The notes below the pieces were generated by a model. The model saw nothing but the letters and a program-made list of their open reading frames with translations. It did not search any database and was not told where the DNA came from. Source: Undaria pinnatifida (Eukaryota; Sar; Phaeophyceae; Laminariales; Alariaceae). From it: 64,000 nucleotides of DNA. The translations under genes were made by a program, and so were the position numbers. Each line of letters opens with the position of its first letter. Positions within the stretch are counted from its first letter, which is position 1. The DNA lies in the NCBI GenBank assembly GCA_012845835.1, contig JABAKD010000023.1, positions 13,222,862-13,286,861 on the forward strand. Reading direction: 5' to 3'. This document shows positions 12,263-23,957 of the stretch, piece after piece.

Positions 12263-12515
12263 CGTGCTACGACAGAGGTAGCACATTTTTTTCTAAAAAT
12301 ATATTCGGAATGTGACGAGGCTCCTTAACCTACTAATACTAACGTTGGAAACATTTTTTTTTGTTTTGCGTGATTCTCGTTGTGTACCTAGGCCATGGCA
12401 TGTTTCATATAGTGTAGCAGGTATATGGTTTTATCCCAGATTGATTTTGGCAGACGTCTTGAGCTCTCAACTATAAGAACTCCCGAAGAAAACTGGTGGA
12501 CCTCTATCGCTACTA
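12263..12515 (+). mobile_element. MITE-like element, copy 2
   Basis: Left end CGTGCTACGACAGAGGTAGC, right end GGTGGACCTCTATCGCTAC. Interior: TGACGAGGCTCCTTAACC, CGTGATTCTCGTTGTGTACC, GTCTTGAGCTCTC. Confidence 0.7.
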
Positions 12516-12525
12516 ACTCTGTCGG

Positions 12526-12775
12526 GTGCTACGATAGAGTGTGCACCACATGTTTTCTGAGGTTTCTCAGAATGGGAGTTTAAGACTATCCCCAAAAACC
12601 GAATTGGAAAAAAGCGAAACTGCTTCACTGGATGAAAAACCCGTTGGCCTAGGTGTACGACTATAATTAGCATCATGCACAACAGAGGAACTATTACGGA
12701 GATTTTGGGTGAATGAACTACGTCTCTTTCACAAAAAAAATCAGACGAAAAGTTCTACCTATATCGTGGCACGCG
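12526..12775 (-). mobile_element. MITE-like element, copy 3, inverted against copy 2
   Basis: Left end GTGCTACGATAGAGTGTGC, right end TCTACCTATATCGTGGCAC. The interior reads as the reverse complement of copy 2 (CTAGGTGTACGAC corresponds to GTGTACCTAG). The two elements are only about 10 bp apart. Confidence 0.65.
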
Positions 12776-14169
12776 TAAGGTGTCGTCACCTGCGCAATTA
12801 TGCCATACGGATGCTGATGCTCGTTTTTGGGGGTGATGGGTCGCCGAGATACATAATAATAGGGAGGTAACTATAGATATGCTCCCTACGTTATGCCGGC
12901 TGGACCGACCTTGCCAACGAAGTCAGCAACATCTCTAGGATGCCCGATTCCGGTCGTAAACGAGAACACATGCTGATATCGCTGGGGACGTTGGGTCTCC
13001 GAACTCAGATATATGGATAGACCCCAAACAAATTGCTTCCTCAGGGACGACTAAGAGTCAGGAAGACGAAATTGTCGGTGAAAGATCTGCCGTCGTTAGC
13101 TCCGGTTCGTAGACAGTTCTTGTCGGCGTCTGTTTATGTGGCCTTTTGTTTATGGCACCCCCCCCCCCCCTCCGCCGGTTAGTTTCATGGCGAAAATAGG
13201 TACGTCATGGATGTTCTCCTCTCCGCTCGTAGACGAGAAGAGGCACCAACTAGGGGTGAATCGTGCGGTGCACCAAAAAACATCTAAGTGTTTGCGATGT
13301 GACTGCACGAGAAAAAGCGTCCAACGCGCCAACAGTGGCGTTACAATGACAGAGACAGGAAGGTGACCGGGGGTACAAAGCCACCGCCCCCAGCGCTGAC
13401 TCTCCCCTTGTCGCCCACCCTTCCCCACTTCATTTCCCCTCAACCCCAACTATATTTATATATTTATATTTATATTTATTTTCAAACACACTCTCCATTC
13501 TTTTTCCACATCGTATTGGCACGCATTTATTTCTCGTGCATCGAGATGTCTTCTGCAATTGGTTGGTTAGTGGCGAGAGAGCACCGGCGGGGTGGAGCCC
13601 GGGGACATCGAACGGGCGTGATCGCAGTAACTCGGTAGCATATGTCAGCGTCAAGACGCCTACTGTAGATCGTAAGTGCCCGGAACTCGACGAATGCGCG
13701 TGGCGGGTGGTCGTCTCCTGCCACCAACAGGCAAGAAACGCCTTCGTCACCGGCCGCTACTATGCCAGACATTCAGCCGCGCAGGTTTCGAAGACGGACA
13801 AGCTGCGGGCGAAAATCGCCGTGGCACAGGAGGGGGTCACACATGGCACAGAACAGAGAAAGAGCCGTCGACATGTGCCAAGAGCGACAGAACGAGCTCG
13901 AAGAAAATCGGAGGCCCGACGGTACTTGAAGATTTTAATACGTAGGGGGGTTAGGTTATGTTTTAGTGTTGCTTTTATGTTGGTTAATTTTTTTTTTTTA
14001 GTTTGTTTTTTTCGCAGTGTGCCCGTGGGTCACTCGCGCGGGTGACTTCCCTGTTCCTTGACGTCATGTAGACCTTTGTGCTACTTGAATTTTTGCCAAG
14101 AATACCCATTAGAAAGGTTCACTACGCTGCTCCAACAAATGGCCTAACGTCTTTTTTTGAGTGAAGTAC
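12776..14169. other. No supported gene
   Basis: Poly-C at 13149-13162 and a TATATT-rich run at 13449-13484. The 169-codon plus frame at 13536-14045 overlaps two minus frames and has a T-rich end; no domain is seen. An imperfect palindrome around CACTCGCGCGGGTG lies at 14026-14044. Confidence 0.5.
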
Positions 14170-14735
14170 AGAGTCACTCGTGCGAATATGACATGATAGT
14201 ATGATATGATGTAAATAGTACGAGATGATGGTGTGATATGATTGTATGATATGATAGCAGTATGACACGATTGTAGCATGATATGATAGTAGTATCGTAT
14301 GATAGTAGTATGATATGATAGTAGTATGAGATGATCGTAATATGATATGATAGTAGTATGACATGATAGTAGTATGATATGATTGTATTATGTGGTAGTA
14401 TGATAAAGTAGTATGATAGGATAGTATGGTATGATAGTATGATATGAGAAATGGTATGATAGTAGAATTATATGATAGTAGTATGGTATGATATAGTAGT
14501 ATGATATGATAGTAGTATGAGATGATCGTAGTATGATATGATAGTAGTATGATATGATAGTAGTATGATATGATAGTAGTATGATATGATAGTGGTATGG
14601 TATGATAGAATGATATGATAGTGGTATGATATGATAGTAATATGATATGATAGTATGGTAGGATAATATGATATGATAGTATGATATGATAATATGATAT
14701 GCTAGTATGGTATGATGGTAAGATGTTATAATATG
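14170..14735. repeat. ATGATATGATAGT minisatellite
   Basis: About 560 bp of GTATGATATGATAGTA units, mostly 16-17 bp with variants and deletions. The 263-codon minus frame (14913-14122) is the translation of this array. Confidence 0.95.
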
Positions 14736-16655
14736 ATATGATGGCCGTGGTTGAAGAAGGGGGTATCCTCGCTACCGTATTCTTCGTACATGACCAGTCG
14801 GCGATAGAGACCATGGCGGCGATGTCGGCGATGTCGATGGCGTCGGCAATGCCGGCGGTGGCAGTGCGGCAGGTCAATAAAACAGAAGTACTATCGGGCA
14901 TGGCGCAATGCAAGTGTTCGAACGACGTTGGTTACCGCCGGGGAAAATTCCGCCTTATACGTCTTGAACCATCCTGGCGAACGTCGCGTTTGTATCCAAC
15001 GAGACGAACTCGAAACGAGAACCATCACCTAATTTCCCGTCGCGGCGTGCACGACTGATGGCGACGATTCCTGATCACCCACAGAAGTGCCTCCCCCCGA
15101 GAAGCTGGAGGTCGACATGGTGGCCATGCTGGCGGTCGTGGGCAACGGCGTCACATGGGAAGATGGCATCGACAGCGCATACGAATTGTGAAGGACGATC
15201 TCCGCCGGGGACTCATCTCCCTCGTGGTTTACTGCCCCGCAAACACCTGGGTTGAAAAAGCCTGCATAATAACAACGAAAAGCCCTTCGGTTCACGCTAA
15301 TCGACGAGGACTCCAAAGCAGTATTCTCAACACGGCTCCTAACCGCGGCGTTGTCAGAGGCTAGTATTGGGATGGAGAACATGCCGCACATCGTAACACC
15401 GACATGACCTGCGCTCCACTCCTAATCCAAAGGGGGAAGAGTTATTCACGAGTGATTCGGGCAGGCTCGAGGGGCTCGGCACGAACATAGAAAGGTGACC
15501 GGTCTACGCCTTCGCGGAGAAACCACCGGGGTGAGTGCTTCTTGTCACGGGATGAGGGTTTCGGCAGTTTTGGAGATAATCCTATTATTGTCGACAATTC
15601 GACCACCAAGAAACGCAGCCCGAACTCAAGCCACAACGTGGGCGGGCGTAAGGGGAGGCGAAAATATTAACAGCGGCAATGGCGCTGCCGGCGACACGCC
15701 GTCGGGCGGGCAACAATGATATCGCGGAGCACCAAGGCTGCGGGCAGCGGTGTGGTTGTGAGAGTCGAAGTGGAGGGCGGTTCCACTACGGCGGTGAGCC
15801 CTCCGGGAACTGGCCAGGTGGGCGGGATTTGCCGGTCTCCGACGGAGAAAAAGAAAGATGGGGATATATTTCTTCGGGAATGAGTTGCTTCAGCTGAATA
15901 CTTAACATAAGTAGCCTGGATCAGGGGGGGAGAGCGGGCCTTGGTGCGCGTGGCGAGTAACTACTCAAAGTATATATCCAGCAGATGAGGTCATCCCTCG
16001 CATACATGACAGCCGTTCGACGCGCAGGCGCAATCCGGGTACCGGCCTGGTTCGGTTGATTTTTTGAACTCGCACGTAGTCACCAACTGGTAACTAGCAT
16101 ATCTCACGGAGTGCCGGTAGATGTGGGTGGCGTCGGAGATTTAGACGTTGTGCTGCTGTATAGCAACCATAGCTCGAATACCCACCACGAAGAGAAAATC
16201 AAATTAAGATGGCGGATGATGTATAGCTAGGTCGCGCTTTTCATTTTGCACGGGAAGCACCAGACAGGATGCGCGATCTACGCGTGTCGCCATAGGTGTA
16301 GCGGGTTTGCCCTCGAAGATATTTTTTTTTTCCAAGACCTGACCTGTTCCACAACGGTGGCGGGCTGTATCACCGTCACTGAATTTTCGATTTTGGCGTA
16401 CAATTTGGCGTACTTTGCACTTGCGTCGCCCGTCGGCACCCCTCACCCCCTTACTCGCAGGATGTTGATCGTGAAAGACATGAACGATGCCTCTCGGTGA
16501 ATTTCCGTAGAACCGCCTTCCTTCCCGCTTGTCGGACACGCGTTCTACTGAGGTTCAATGGTAAACGATAGGCCTTTGATAGCAATATCTTGGTTGTGTT
16601 CAGCTAATAGGGGTTTTGGTGTGTTCCTTCTGCCGCCTTTGGAGCATTATCAAGA
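14736..16655. other. GC-richer stretch, no supported gene
   Basis: Several overlapping short frames (for example 14738-15058 on plus, 15029-15391 and 16204-16539 on minus). GATGTCGGCGATG-type short repeats at 14813-14850. Nothing recognised. Confidence 0.45.
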
Positions 16656-16924
16656 ACGTGCTACGATGGAGGTATCATTCTTTGTCTGAATTTTTTTTTG
16701 AATGATAGGGATCTTAACCCAAAAATGTCGGGAAAAAAAAAAAATAGACCGTTTATTTCTGCATGATTTTCGTTGTGTACCTAGGGCATGGTATTTTTCA
16801 TCCGCGATAAAGCAGGTTCATTTTTTTGTCCGCATCGTTTTTTGGGGTCAAGAAGGACACGTCTTTACCTCTCAAATTGAGGAACATCAGAAAATAAGTG
16901 GTACACCTCTTTCGTAGGGCGTTG
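16656..16924 (+). mobile_element. MITE-like element, copy 4
   Basis: Left end CGTGCTACGATGGAGGTATC, right end GTGGTACACCTCTTTCGTAG. Interior contains TTTTCGTTGTGTACCTAGG and TCATCCGCGATAAAGCAGG. Confidence 0.7.
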
Positions 16925-19518
16925 CCTCACGTCGAAGACACGTTTTTCGTAACATAATCGTCGCTCTCTTCGGTCGCGCATATACTTGATGAACCGCGTG
17001 CTAGCCAACTTAACGGCAGAAAGAATGGGAATCCCCCTTTTCCTTGCCCTCGAGGTATCGGCGTTTTCACTGGGGGAATGGGGAGTGGGTGATCAACCAA
17101 TTATTTATCGAATACACTTGGTCATTCCGGTGTGGGTAAAACCGCAGCGTGTCGTGCTTTTGGCCAAATGTGTTGAGGGGCGTCACAAAGCTTGGGGTCG
17201 GATCCCGGGCGCGTTCTCGATGCGGGCCACGAAGGCAAGCTTCCGTTGTTGTTAGATAAGCCATACAGAGACCTCCTGGTACACGTCCCATTCGAAGCGT
17301 TTTTTAGTTTCGTGGTGTACGCAACACGACGACGTCCTTCTCGCGGACATAGCTAACGCAGCAGCTTAGCAAGGTTGTCATCATGTGGTCAGACGACACA
17401 CTGCGGATCGCTTCGCAATCGGAGGTAACTTCCGTGATGGGGAAAGGGTCGGTCGTTTTGCGAAGGTTTTTAAGGCTCTGGCAAAGTAGTTTGCGCTACC
17501 AATGCCTAGTCAGTTCCACACGCTCACCTAATTGGCCAGTAACAAAGTACTTTAGATTTCTGGGGTGGGTTGATGCGGTCGTGGACGGGTCGTTCGCGAG
17601 TCGGTCCCCGTCGCGAGTCAGACGACGACGACTGGTCATTCGTTTTCCCGTCTTGTCCGAAAAGAGGTGATGAGGCTGACAGGGGGTAGTAGCTACACAT
17701 TGGAAGAGTCACTGCTAGGCTTAATTTTACAGATACATTCGTGCGCTCCGATTAACGATGAGGCTGAAGACACGATAAGGGGGTTGCGTTTGTAAACGAT
17801 GTTGTAGTCGACGGTCGATTTCGACAACGACACGAGGAAGCCCCTTCGCGTCCACGTGCATGTGAGAGGGACAATACGTATAAGTTTTGTTTCCATTTAG
17901 TCGCCATAACAGGCATGCTTTGGGGCTTCACGGCTTTGGCTTAGGCACCAGACCAACACGTACGCGAGAGTGTCGCAATGAGGGGAGATAAACTGCCGGC
18001 CGTCTACTGGACCAACATTGATTTACGGAAAGACGCAAAGCATGGGTGTGTACGGTTGTGCGTGTACCCTGCTGCTTAGAACTGCGCAGTCGTTCGTATC
18101 TTAGTGGAGAACAAGTTCGTGGTGTGCTGAATGTTCGGATGGAAGGTGTGTCAAGTGTCGATAGATCCAGCATCGCTCCCAATCCTCACTGCGCGCCGTC
18201 CCGACATTGAATGGCAGCGCAACACATTGTCAAAGCGGGAGAGGATCCTTCGCACCGAAAGGCTGACCTCCAGCACGTCAGAGGTTCTGTCGCCAGACCG
18301 ACGAATTGTATGTGTACGAGTCTGGTAGACGGGCTTGCTGTTCGTTTTGCAGGTTCACGGTTTATCCGAAGTGCGTAGAGTCGAGTGATTGAAGTTGTAG
18401 TATAGCTTTGAGGCCTTTGATTGGGTTTGTCCCTTCATGTTGCAGGCCAAAAGGTAATTTGTCGTAGACTACTTTGATACGTATCGAGTCAGAACGATGG
18501 TTCCAGCGGTTGGATGTATGAGTGCAGCTACCCGTTGTAGGTCTCCCGTGATCTGGACATTGTGAACATGAAAAAGGTTTTTACAGGATCATGTTAACGT
18601 GAAGAGCCGCCTGTCGTAGTTGATAGCGGTCGTGGTTTCTAATCCTTCTGACGTGGAATGCTGTCATCCCTTCATGAAGCATGGAGGAGAAGGTGTTTTA
18701 CTGCGTATATGACTGATTTGTTTCCTGTCGGCACGGTTGGACGAGCTACTCGCCGAAGATTCTGGGGCCGTTCCCATACTGAATCCCCTGGCGTGGGTGC
18801 CGTTTCTTTCTTCGGCGTCAGGAACGTAGTTGGTTTATCGGTATCGACAACAGGCCGCCAAAGCGAAAGATTGTTTGAACTGGGTGACACAGGTGGCGAG
18901 GTAACAAGCAGAAGGGTACGCTTGCGGAAGCGAACAAAGTTTCGGGGTAGGAAGTGGTCGTTTTTGGTCGACGGCTGCGCTGCCGTGCAGACGTTGGAGT
19001 TGGCGTCACGCGGCTCTAGAGTTCGCTATTTGAACACATTCTCTTCGTGCCCTTGTGGCACTCACACTGTAGGAGCTGCGAGGTACGGCCGTGTCTTCCG
19101 CGTTACCTAAGATTTGCCGGTAAATTCCGGTAAAAGTCGAGTTATTCTCGCTCTGCATGCCATCCGTTTCGTCAGCGCGACCACACTCGCGGCAAGGGGA
19201 GACGTATTGTATCAAGTGATCATTGGGTGAGGTGGGTACGAAAGAGTCCGACACGTAGAAGGCGTGTTACATACGTACGTGCAGGTAAGTTATTTGAGAA
19301 ACGTACCCTGTGAGCTAGACGTCGCATACACTTCGAAGAGATAGGCAGCTAAGGGAAGCAATTGTGCGCAGTAGTATACGACATTAGCGGTATCTGATGA
19401 ACTCGGTGATGAGCCGAATGATGCCACACCATTCGGAGTCTTGGTAATCCGAGACGACAGTAGGAGGCATTAGCTAAGAACCCGGCCGGCCTCATCATCA
19501 TAGTAGGCGGGTACATGA
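16925..19518. other. Unresolved stretch with open frames on both strands
   Basis: Plus frames at 17383-17670, 18131-18328 and 18658-19110 (150 codons, ATG at 18658), and minus frames at 17693-17896 and 17928-18182, have ordinary amino-acid composition. No motif or consistent splice chain allowed a gene call on either strand. Confidence 0.4.
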
Positions 19519-19740
19519 ATAGAGGTGTTGCACCACGTTTCGTCAGGTTCCTCATGATGTAGGGGCTTAAGATCTCTCCCAAAAACTGATTTGGAGGGAA
19601 ATAAACCTGCTTTATCGCGGATGAAATATCCCATGGGCTAGATACACAACGTTAATCGGGCAAAGAGAGGGCCCACTGGACCCGCCCCATCATCAAGAAA
19701 CTGTTTCCGGCGAAAGAGCCACCTCTACCGTAGCATGCGG
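19519..19740 (-). mobile_element. MITE-like element, copy 5
   Basis: Reverse orientation: CCTGCTTTATCGCGGATGAA and ATGGGCTAGATACACAACG match copy 4 in reverse complement. Ends AGAGGTGTTGCACCACG and CCACCTCTACCGTAGCATG. Confidence 0.65.
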
Positions 19741-20025
19741 CAGAAACAGCTATACAACTCGCGGTACAGCTGTACACACATATGTTCGAGATTCGAGGTG
19801 GATCGCGCAGTGAGGTGCGATTGGTGTATTCGGCAAAGGGGTAAAGTATAGCTCTCGCACAAAGCCACAAAAATAATGACAAAATAAATATTCTTTCGAA
19901 GATATTCAATAACGGATTGTTTTGCGTATAGACGAAGTTGTGTTTTAACAAGTAGACGGTGCGACCGGCATATGACGGCAAATCGAAAGACACACCTATG
20001 GCTGTGAAATATTATACATACAATA

Positions 20026-20196
20026 CAAGGGTTCCGCATGAGTCTCGGCATTTGCCGGCACCCACGCTCCGTGTAGGGCAGGGCAGGCTTCGACTTGTTC
20101 CATTCAATGGTCGATAGAGAATACCAAACCGTTACCACAAAGCATTTAGTCCTCGCGTGTAGAATGTAAAGTAATGCCAAGAGATTGATATAAAGT
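20026..20196 (+). repeat. R4 dispersed repeat, copy 1
   Basis: Blocks: ACAAGGGTTCCGCATG, GCCGGCACCCACG, GTAGGGCAGGGCAGG, ATTCAATGGTCGATAGAGA and GTAAAGTAATGCCAAGAG. About 170 bp, non-coding. Also at 52336 and, inverted, at 62046. Confidence 0.7.
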
Positions 20197-20254
20197 TACA
20201 GTGGACTACACACTTCCTCTGTCGTTTTCTCCGTTTCTCTATTTTCCGTATCAT

Positions 20255-20870
20255 TTCCGTTTGGAAAATCCACTCATGTCACGTTTACTTATCAGTAACC
20301 GCTATTGCATTTTCTCTATGGTTAATATACGATCCTTCTCATATGTGTCACATTGTGATACTGTACGGGTGTGTAAGCTCATAGCCCGTACCCGCCGTAG
20401 TGTGAGTATGAGCCTGTTACGTTTCTTCCATTAAGATTGTTCCGTCCTAGGAAGGGAGGTATGTGGACTCGTCGGGGGCAGAAGCCGAGCCTCTCTCTCT
20501 TGGCGGCATTAGGGTCTGGAGGTGATCTTCTCCCGTGTGTGAAAATTCGGCATCTTTTCTGTTTGGAAAATCCACTCACATGTAACGATTTTGGTTTGTC
20601 AGTAACCGTCATTGTATTCGCCGATGGTTAGGATACGACCCTTTTCATCTGTGTCACAGTGTGACACGGTACGGGTATGTACGTTGATAGCTCGTACCCA
20701 CCGTAGTACAAGTGGCGACCTACTGCATTCATGTCCTGGAGATCGTTCCGCCTTAGGAAGGGAGGTATGGGGACTCCTCGGGGGCAGAAGCCGATAATCT
20801 TTTTCTTTCCGGCAGGAAGATCTTTAGTGATCTTCTCCCATACTCAGCCGTAGGCTTTTCCGTACTTTGC
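20255..20870 (+). repeat. Tandem duplication, 305-bp unit, two copies
   Basis: TTTGGAAAATCCACTCA occurs near 20260 and 20565. The following blocks (CAGTAACCG, GTGTCACA-TGTGA, TAGGAAGGGAGGTATG, GGGGGCAGAAGCCGA, GTGATCTTCTCCC) recur in order at the same spacing. Copies are clearly diverged. Confidence 0.8.
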
Positions 20871-21654
20871 ATTTCAAACAGTGGCCAAGCCACCACTGGG
20901 TGCACACATTCAGCCCGATCCACAAATAATACTACTCCAGTATGCGCAATGTGCACGTGGTGCCAAGGTGACAAGAGGCCGTCGAGTAACAAGCTTGGAT
21001 GATGCAAGGGCGCATGAGCAGGGGGACGCAGATGCGAACCGGCTCTTTAGCAAGCAAGGAGCTCGTCGCTCAGAGTTGGGTTTGTCAGACCTTGTCGGTG
21101 GCAGCGTTAGGTTACGGACGAGTGAGACGATGTCGTCGTTGGTTGTACGTAGTCGACACTTACCCGCCAGCTCTTAGATGTCTGAGAGGGAGGGACGCTT
21201 GAGCGAGGAGTAGCACGCCAAAAATTCGGCGGCTGGACCGATGACCGGCCAATAGAGACGTAACGCATCATCGCGTGGCACGTCGGCTTAGGGTGCTGCT
21301 CTCGCTTCCGATCGGGCATGCAAATAACGCTCGACGAAATCAGCGAATCGCAATTCAGCATCGTCGGCGAGGACGTCCGACCTTGTACGTGCAGTCGGCG
21401 TGTCACCAAGAATAGGCGTGAGCCGTAAGAGAGGAGTTCCCATGGATAGGCTCTGCGATGCCGTGGTCGGGCGGAAGTGGCATCGTACAAACCGTCGAGG
21501 GTCGGCAAGAGCAGGGGCCGCAGCGGCGGGTGAAGCCGGCAGCGGCCGTGGGACTCCCGGCGGGGTTGTATCTCGACCGAAAGATGGATGAGGGGCCCCG
21601 CTGGGCCCGAGTCGATACTCTACAGCAGGATGCATTATTTGATGTTGTCGCCGT
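20871..21654. other. GC-rich stretch, no supported gene
   Basis: Overlapping frames on both strands (20881-21177, 21107-21508, 21288-21635). No domain recognised. Confidence 0.45.
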
Positions 21655-21885
21655 TCTTAGGCGCGACGTCTTCGACGGAGGGGCTGGAGTGACAAGCGAG
21701 GCAGAGACGGACACAGTCGAAGCGGTGGTCGCGGCGGAGTCCATCTCCTGTGTGTAGAACTCTTTGATAGATGAATCGGCTGTGCGATTGGCGTCGCTGC
21801 AGCCAGGGCTTCTGTGGAACCCGTGGCGCCCTCGATGCGTATGGCAAAAACCGAAGCGGAAACGGTGTCAGCGGCAAGCGAAATC
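21655..21885 (+). repeat. Dispersed Ala/Ser-coding-like repeat, copy 2
   Basis: Matches 10313-10560. An indel near 21755 shifts the frame relative to copy 1, so the homologous peptide is split between two frames. It looks like a decayed element rather than a gene. Confidence 0.65.
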
Positions 21886-22032
21886 GACCTGTGGCCGGAA
21901 CAGCCTTCGGCGATGGCGACGGTGGCGGAAACACGAGGGACCAATCTCCACGGGAAAGCAGAAAGGCTGTCAATCCTTACACGTGGCTCGTGTGTGCGAA
22001 ATTCGCTAAATGCGGTAGAGGTGAGAGGGAGC

Positions 22033-22190
22033 CCACCCAACGCAGCATGTTCAGTGTTGGGCACGAGCCCACCCAAGACAGCGCTTGCAGCGAGAGGCGC
22101 GAGTCCACCCAAGGCAATGCGTTCGGTGCGGGTCACGAGTCCAACCAAAGCAGTGCTTTCGGTGCGGGGCATGAGTCTACCGAAACTGAC
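22033..22190. repeat. 36-bp minisatellite, four to five units
   Basis: Units share GGCACGAGCCCACCCAAG-like cores, every 36 bp. Because 36 is a multiple of three, several frames stay open. The plus frame gives a degenerate 12-residue repeat around RGTSPPKA and the minus frame one around LGGLVP. Confidence 0.75.
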
Positions 22191-22789
22191 CCCTGGCATC
22201 GGCGAAAAGGGAGCGCGCAGCTCGCTGGTCCGTAAGAGAGGTAGATACCGCCATCTCCAACGAGGTTGGGGCGTGTCGACCCCACGAGGTTGGTGCTTGT
22301 CAAGCCTTTGTAGTCGTACTCCCTGGCAGGCTCTGGCAAGCGGTCCTGAAAAGTCGACGACGCCGTTAGCGCTGCCTTTTTGGTACTCGAGTGCGCAATT
22401 GAACGCGGTGACGAACTCAAACTACCGCTGGACTCGTGCATTGAGGGTCCCGACTTTGTCGATGCTGTCCTGCGCCTTGAGGCCGGATGATATGCGGAAC
22501 ATTGTTCCCCGCAGTACCCTCGGAGGCGTTTAAGAGCCCAAAATACGCTGCCGGTCCCCAAATCCACAGGAGTCCATTGCCTCAAGGAGTCGAGCGTTGC
22601 TCGACTGAAGTACGCGATTTTCATAGTGAACGAAACGTCGTCCATCGTCACAGTATCCCCGACGAAACCGCGGCCGTGTTCTGACAGCGTAAGGTCAGGA
22701 CCGACGCCTGAAGCTATCTCCAAAACCTCACGGCTTTTAGTTGGCCAACGCGCCTGAAAAATAGATCGAAAACTCTGAATGTGAAGCAT
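22133..22789 (-). CDS. Unidentified 218-codon open frame
   Basis: Starts at an ATG (22789). The first 70 or so residues look protein-like (SREVLEIASGVGPDLTLSEH), after which composition becomes Ser/Arg/Pro-rich. The end overlaps a 36-bp minisatellite. No family is recognised. The plus strand is also open here (21835-22533), so strand and coding status are unresolved. Confidence 0.17.
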   Translation of the reverse strand: MLHIQSFRSIFQARWPTKSREVLEIASGVGPDLTLSEHGRGFVGDTVTMDDVSFTMKIAYFSRATLDSLRQWTPVDLGTGSVFWALKRLRGYCGEQCSAYHPASRRRTASTKSGPSMHESSGSLSSSPRSIAHSSTKKAALTASSTFQDRLPEPAREYDYKGLTSTNLVGSTRPNLVGDGGIYLSYGPASCALPFRRCQGSVSVDSCPAPKALLWLDS

Positions 22790-22839
22790 GGCGAACGCTG
22801 GCCGCTGTTAACCAGGGTTATATACGGGGCGGTTTATCC

Positions 22840-23160
22840 TGTCAGTTCGGTGCGGTTTGGGGCGGTTAGCATCACCGAACCGCACAGTACGATTCCTGAT
22901 TTCTGAAAACCGCACCTAGCCGCACCGTAGGATACACGAAACAACCGAAGTTTCCGTCGCATTTACGATTTTAGAGAACCGAACGATCGCACTGCAGGAT
23001 TTTCAAATACTCAAAAACCGCACCAAACCGCGCCAAAGGACATATTACAGCACCGAGCCGCACCGCAAGATTTACAATATCCGAAAACCGCACCGAACCG
23101 CACACCGTAAGATTTCTGCGTTCATAAAACTGCACCGATCCGGACCGTAAGGTTATCAAC
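22840..23160. repeat. Degenerate minisatellite around AACCGCACCGAACCGCACCG
   Basis: Units of roughly 60 bp alternate AACCGCACC words with TAAGATTTAC-like words. Strongly diverged; the first block is in the opposite sense (CGGTTCGGTGCGGTTTG). Confidence 0.7.
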
Positions 23161-23957
23161 TTGAAAAAATCCTGCCGTGCACGGACTGATAACCGTGAAG
23201 AATCCCGCTGTGAACGACCCGGCCGCGGCGCGAACGAAATTTCTTGGTTCTTGCAGTCGCAGTGCAGGTGCGGAACCGACTAGGGGAGGCCGGGTGTGCC
23301 GACACGATCTCACTGTCGGGAACAGCTTCGCGAAAGGCAGAAAGTGCCTCATCGAGCTATTGTTTGCTCTCCACTGGCATGGGTTGTTGATCTTGGGATC
23401 ATCCGCACGGAGGCAATTGCCCCACACTGCGTCCAGAGGGCTGGATTCAGCCAGAGGCTTGTTGTCAGAGCTCCAAAGGTGATTTTTTATCGCTTGATTC
23501 TGCCTGAAAATGGGCGTAGGTGCCAGATTACACGGCATTTTGCTTCTCCCTGTCCCCAACACCGGAGTCAGAAGTTGCGCACACCTCGACCAATGCGTTT
23601 GCGTGTGCTTGGAGTAAGCGATTACATGGTGAGTCCCACTGCTCGATGGTCTTCGAAACGCCTGGTCTTTTCGGCCATTATCTACTTCTCCGCGCAAGAA
23701 TATGGCACGTCGTTCACGACAAACGACGAAGGGGATCAAAGTGGAAAATAGGATGGGGGCTGCCAGGAACAACACCACTTTGTCTGTGGCGTATGCGAGA
23801 GAAAGGCCAAAACCCGTGTTGGAATTCGGGCTTTCAATGTCACCGTTGGGGAACGGCCCTCGTTTGGGCTTGCAATGTCCCCTTCTGGGAACACCAGTCC
23901 TCGACTCTTTGGGCCTGTAATGTCCCCCTGCGGGAGCACCAGGCCTCGAGAGCAACA
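23122..23957 (-). CDS. Long unidentified frame overlapping repeats
   Basis: This is the second longest open frame in the window (about 277 codons from the first ATG at 23957). Its start encodes copies of a repeat reading RPKESRTGVPRRGHCKPKRG and its 3' end runs into the AACCGCACCG minisatellite. A block of mixed composition lies between. The opposite strand is also open over much of it. The repeat content makes a conventional gene unlikely. Confidence 0.15.

Noticed and set aside
14122-14913. 263-codon minus-strand frame rich in Ser/Tyr/Ile/His
   Set aside because: It is the translation of the ATGATATGATAGT minisatellite.
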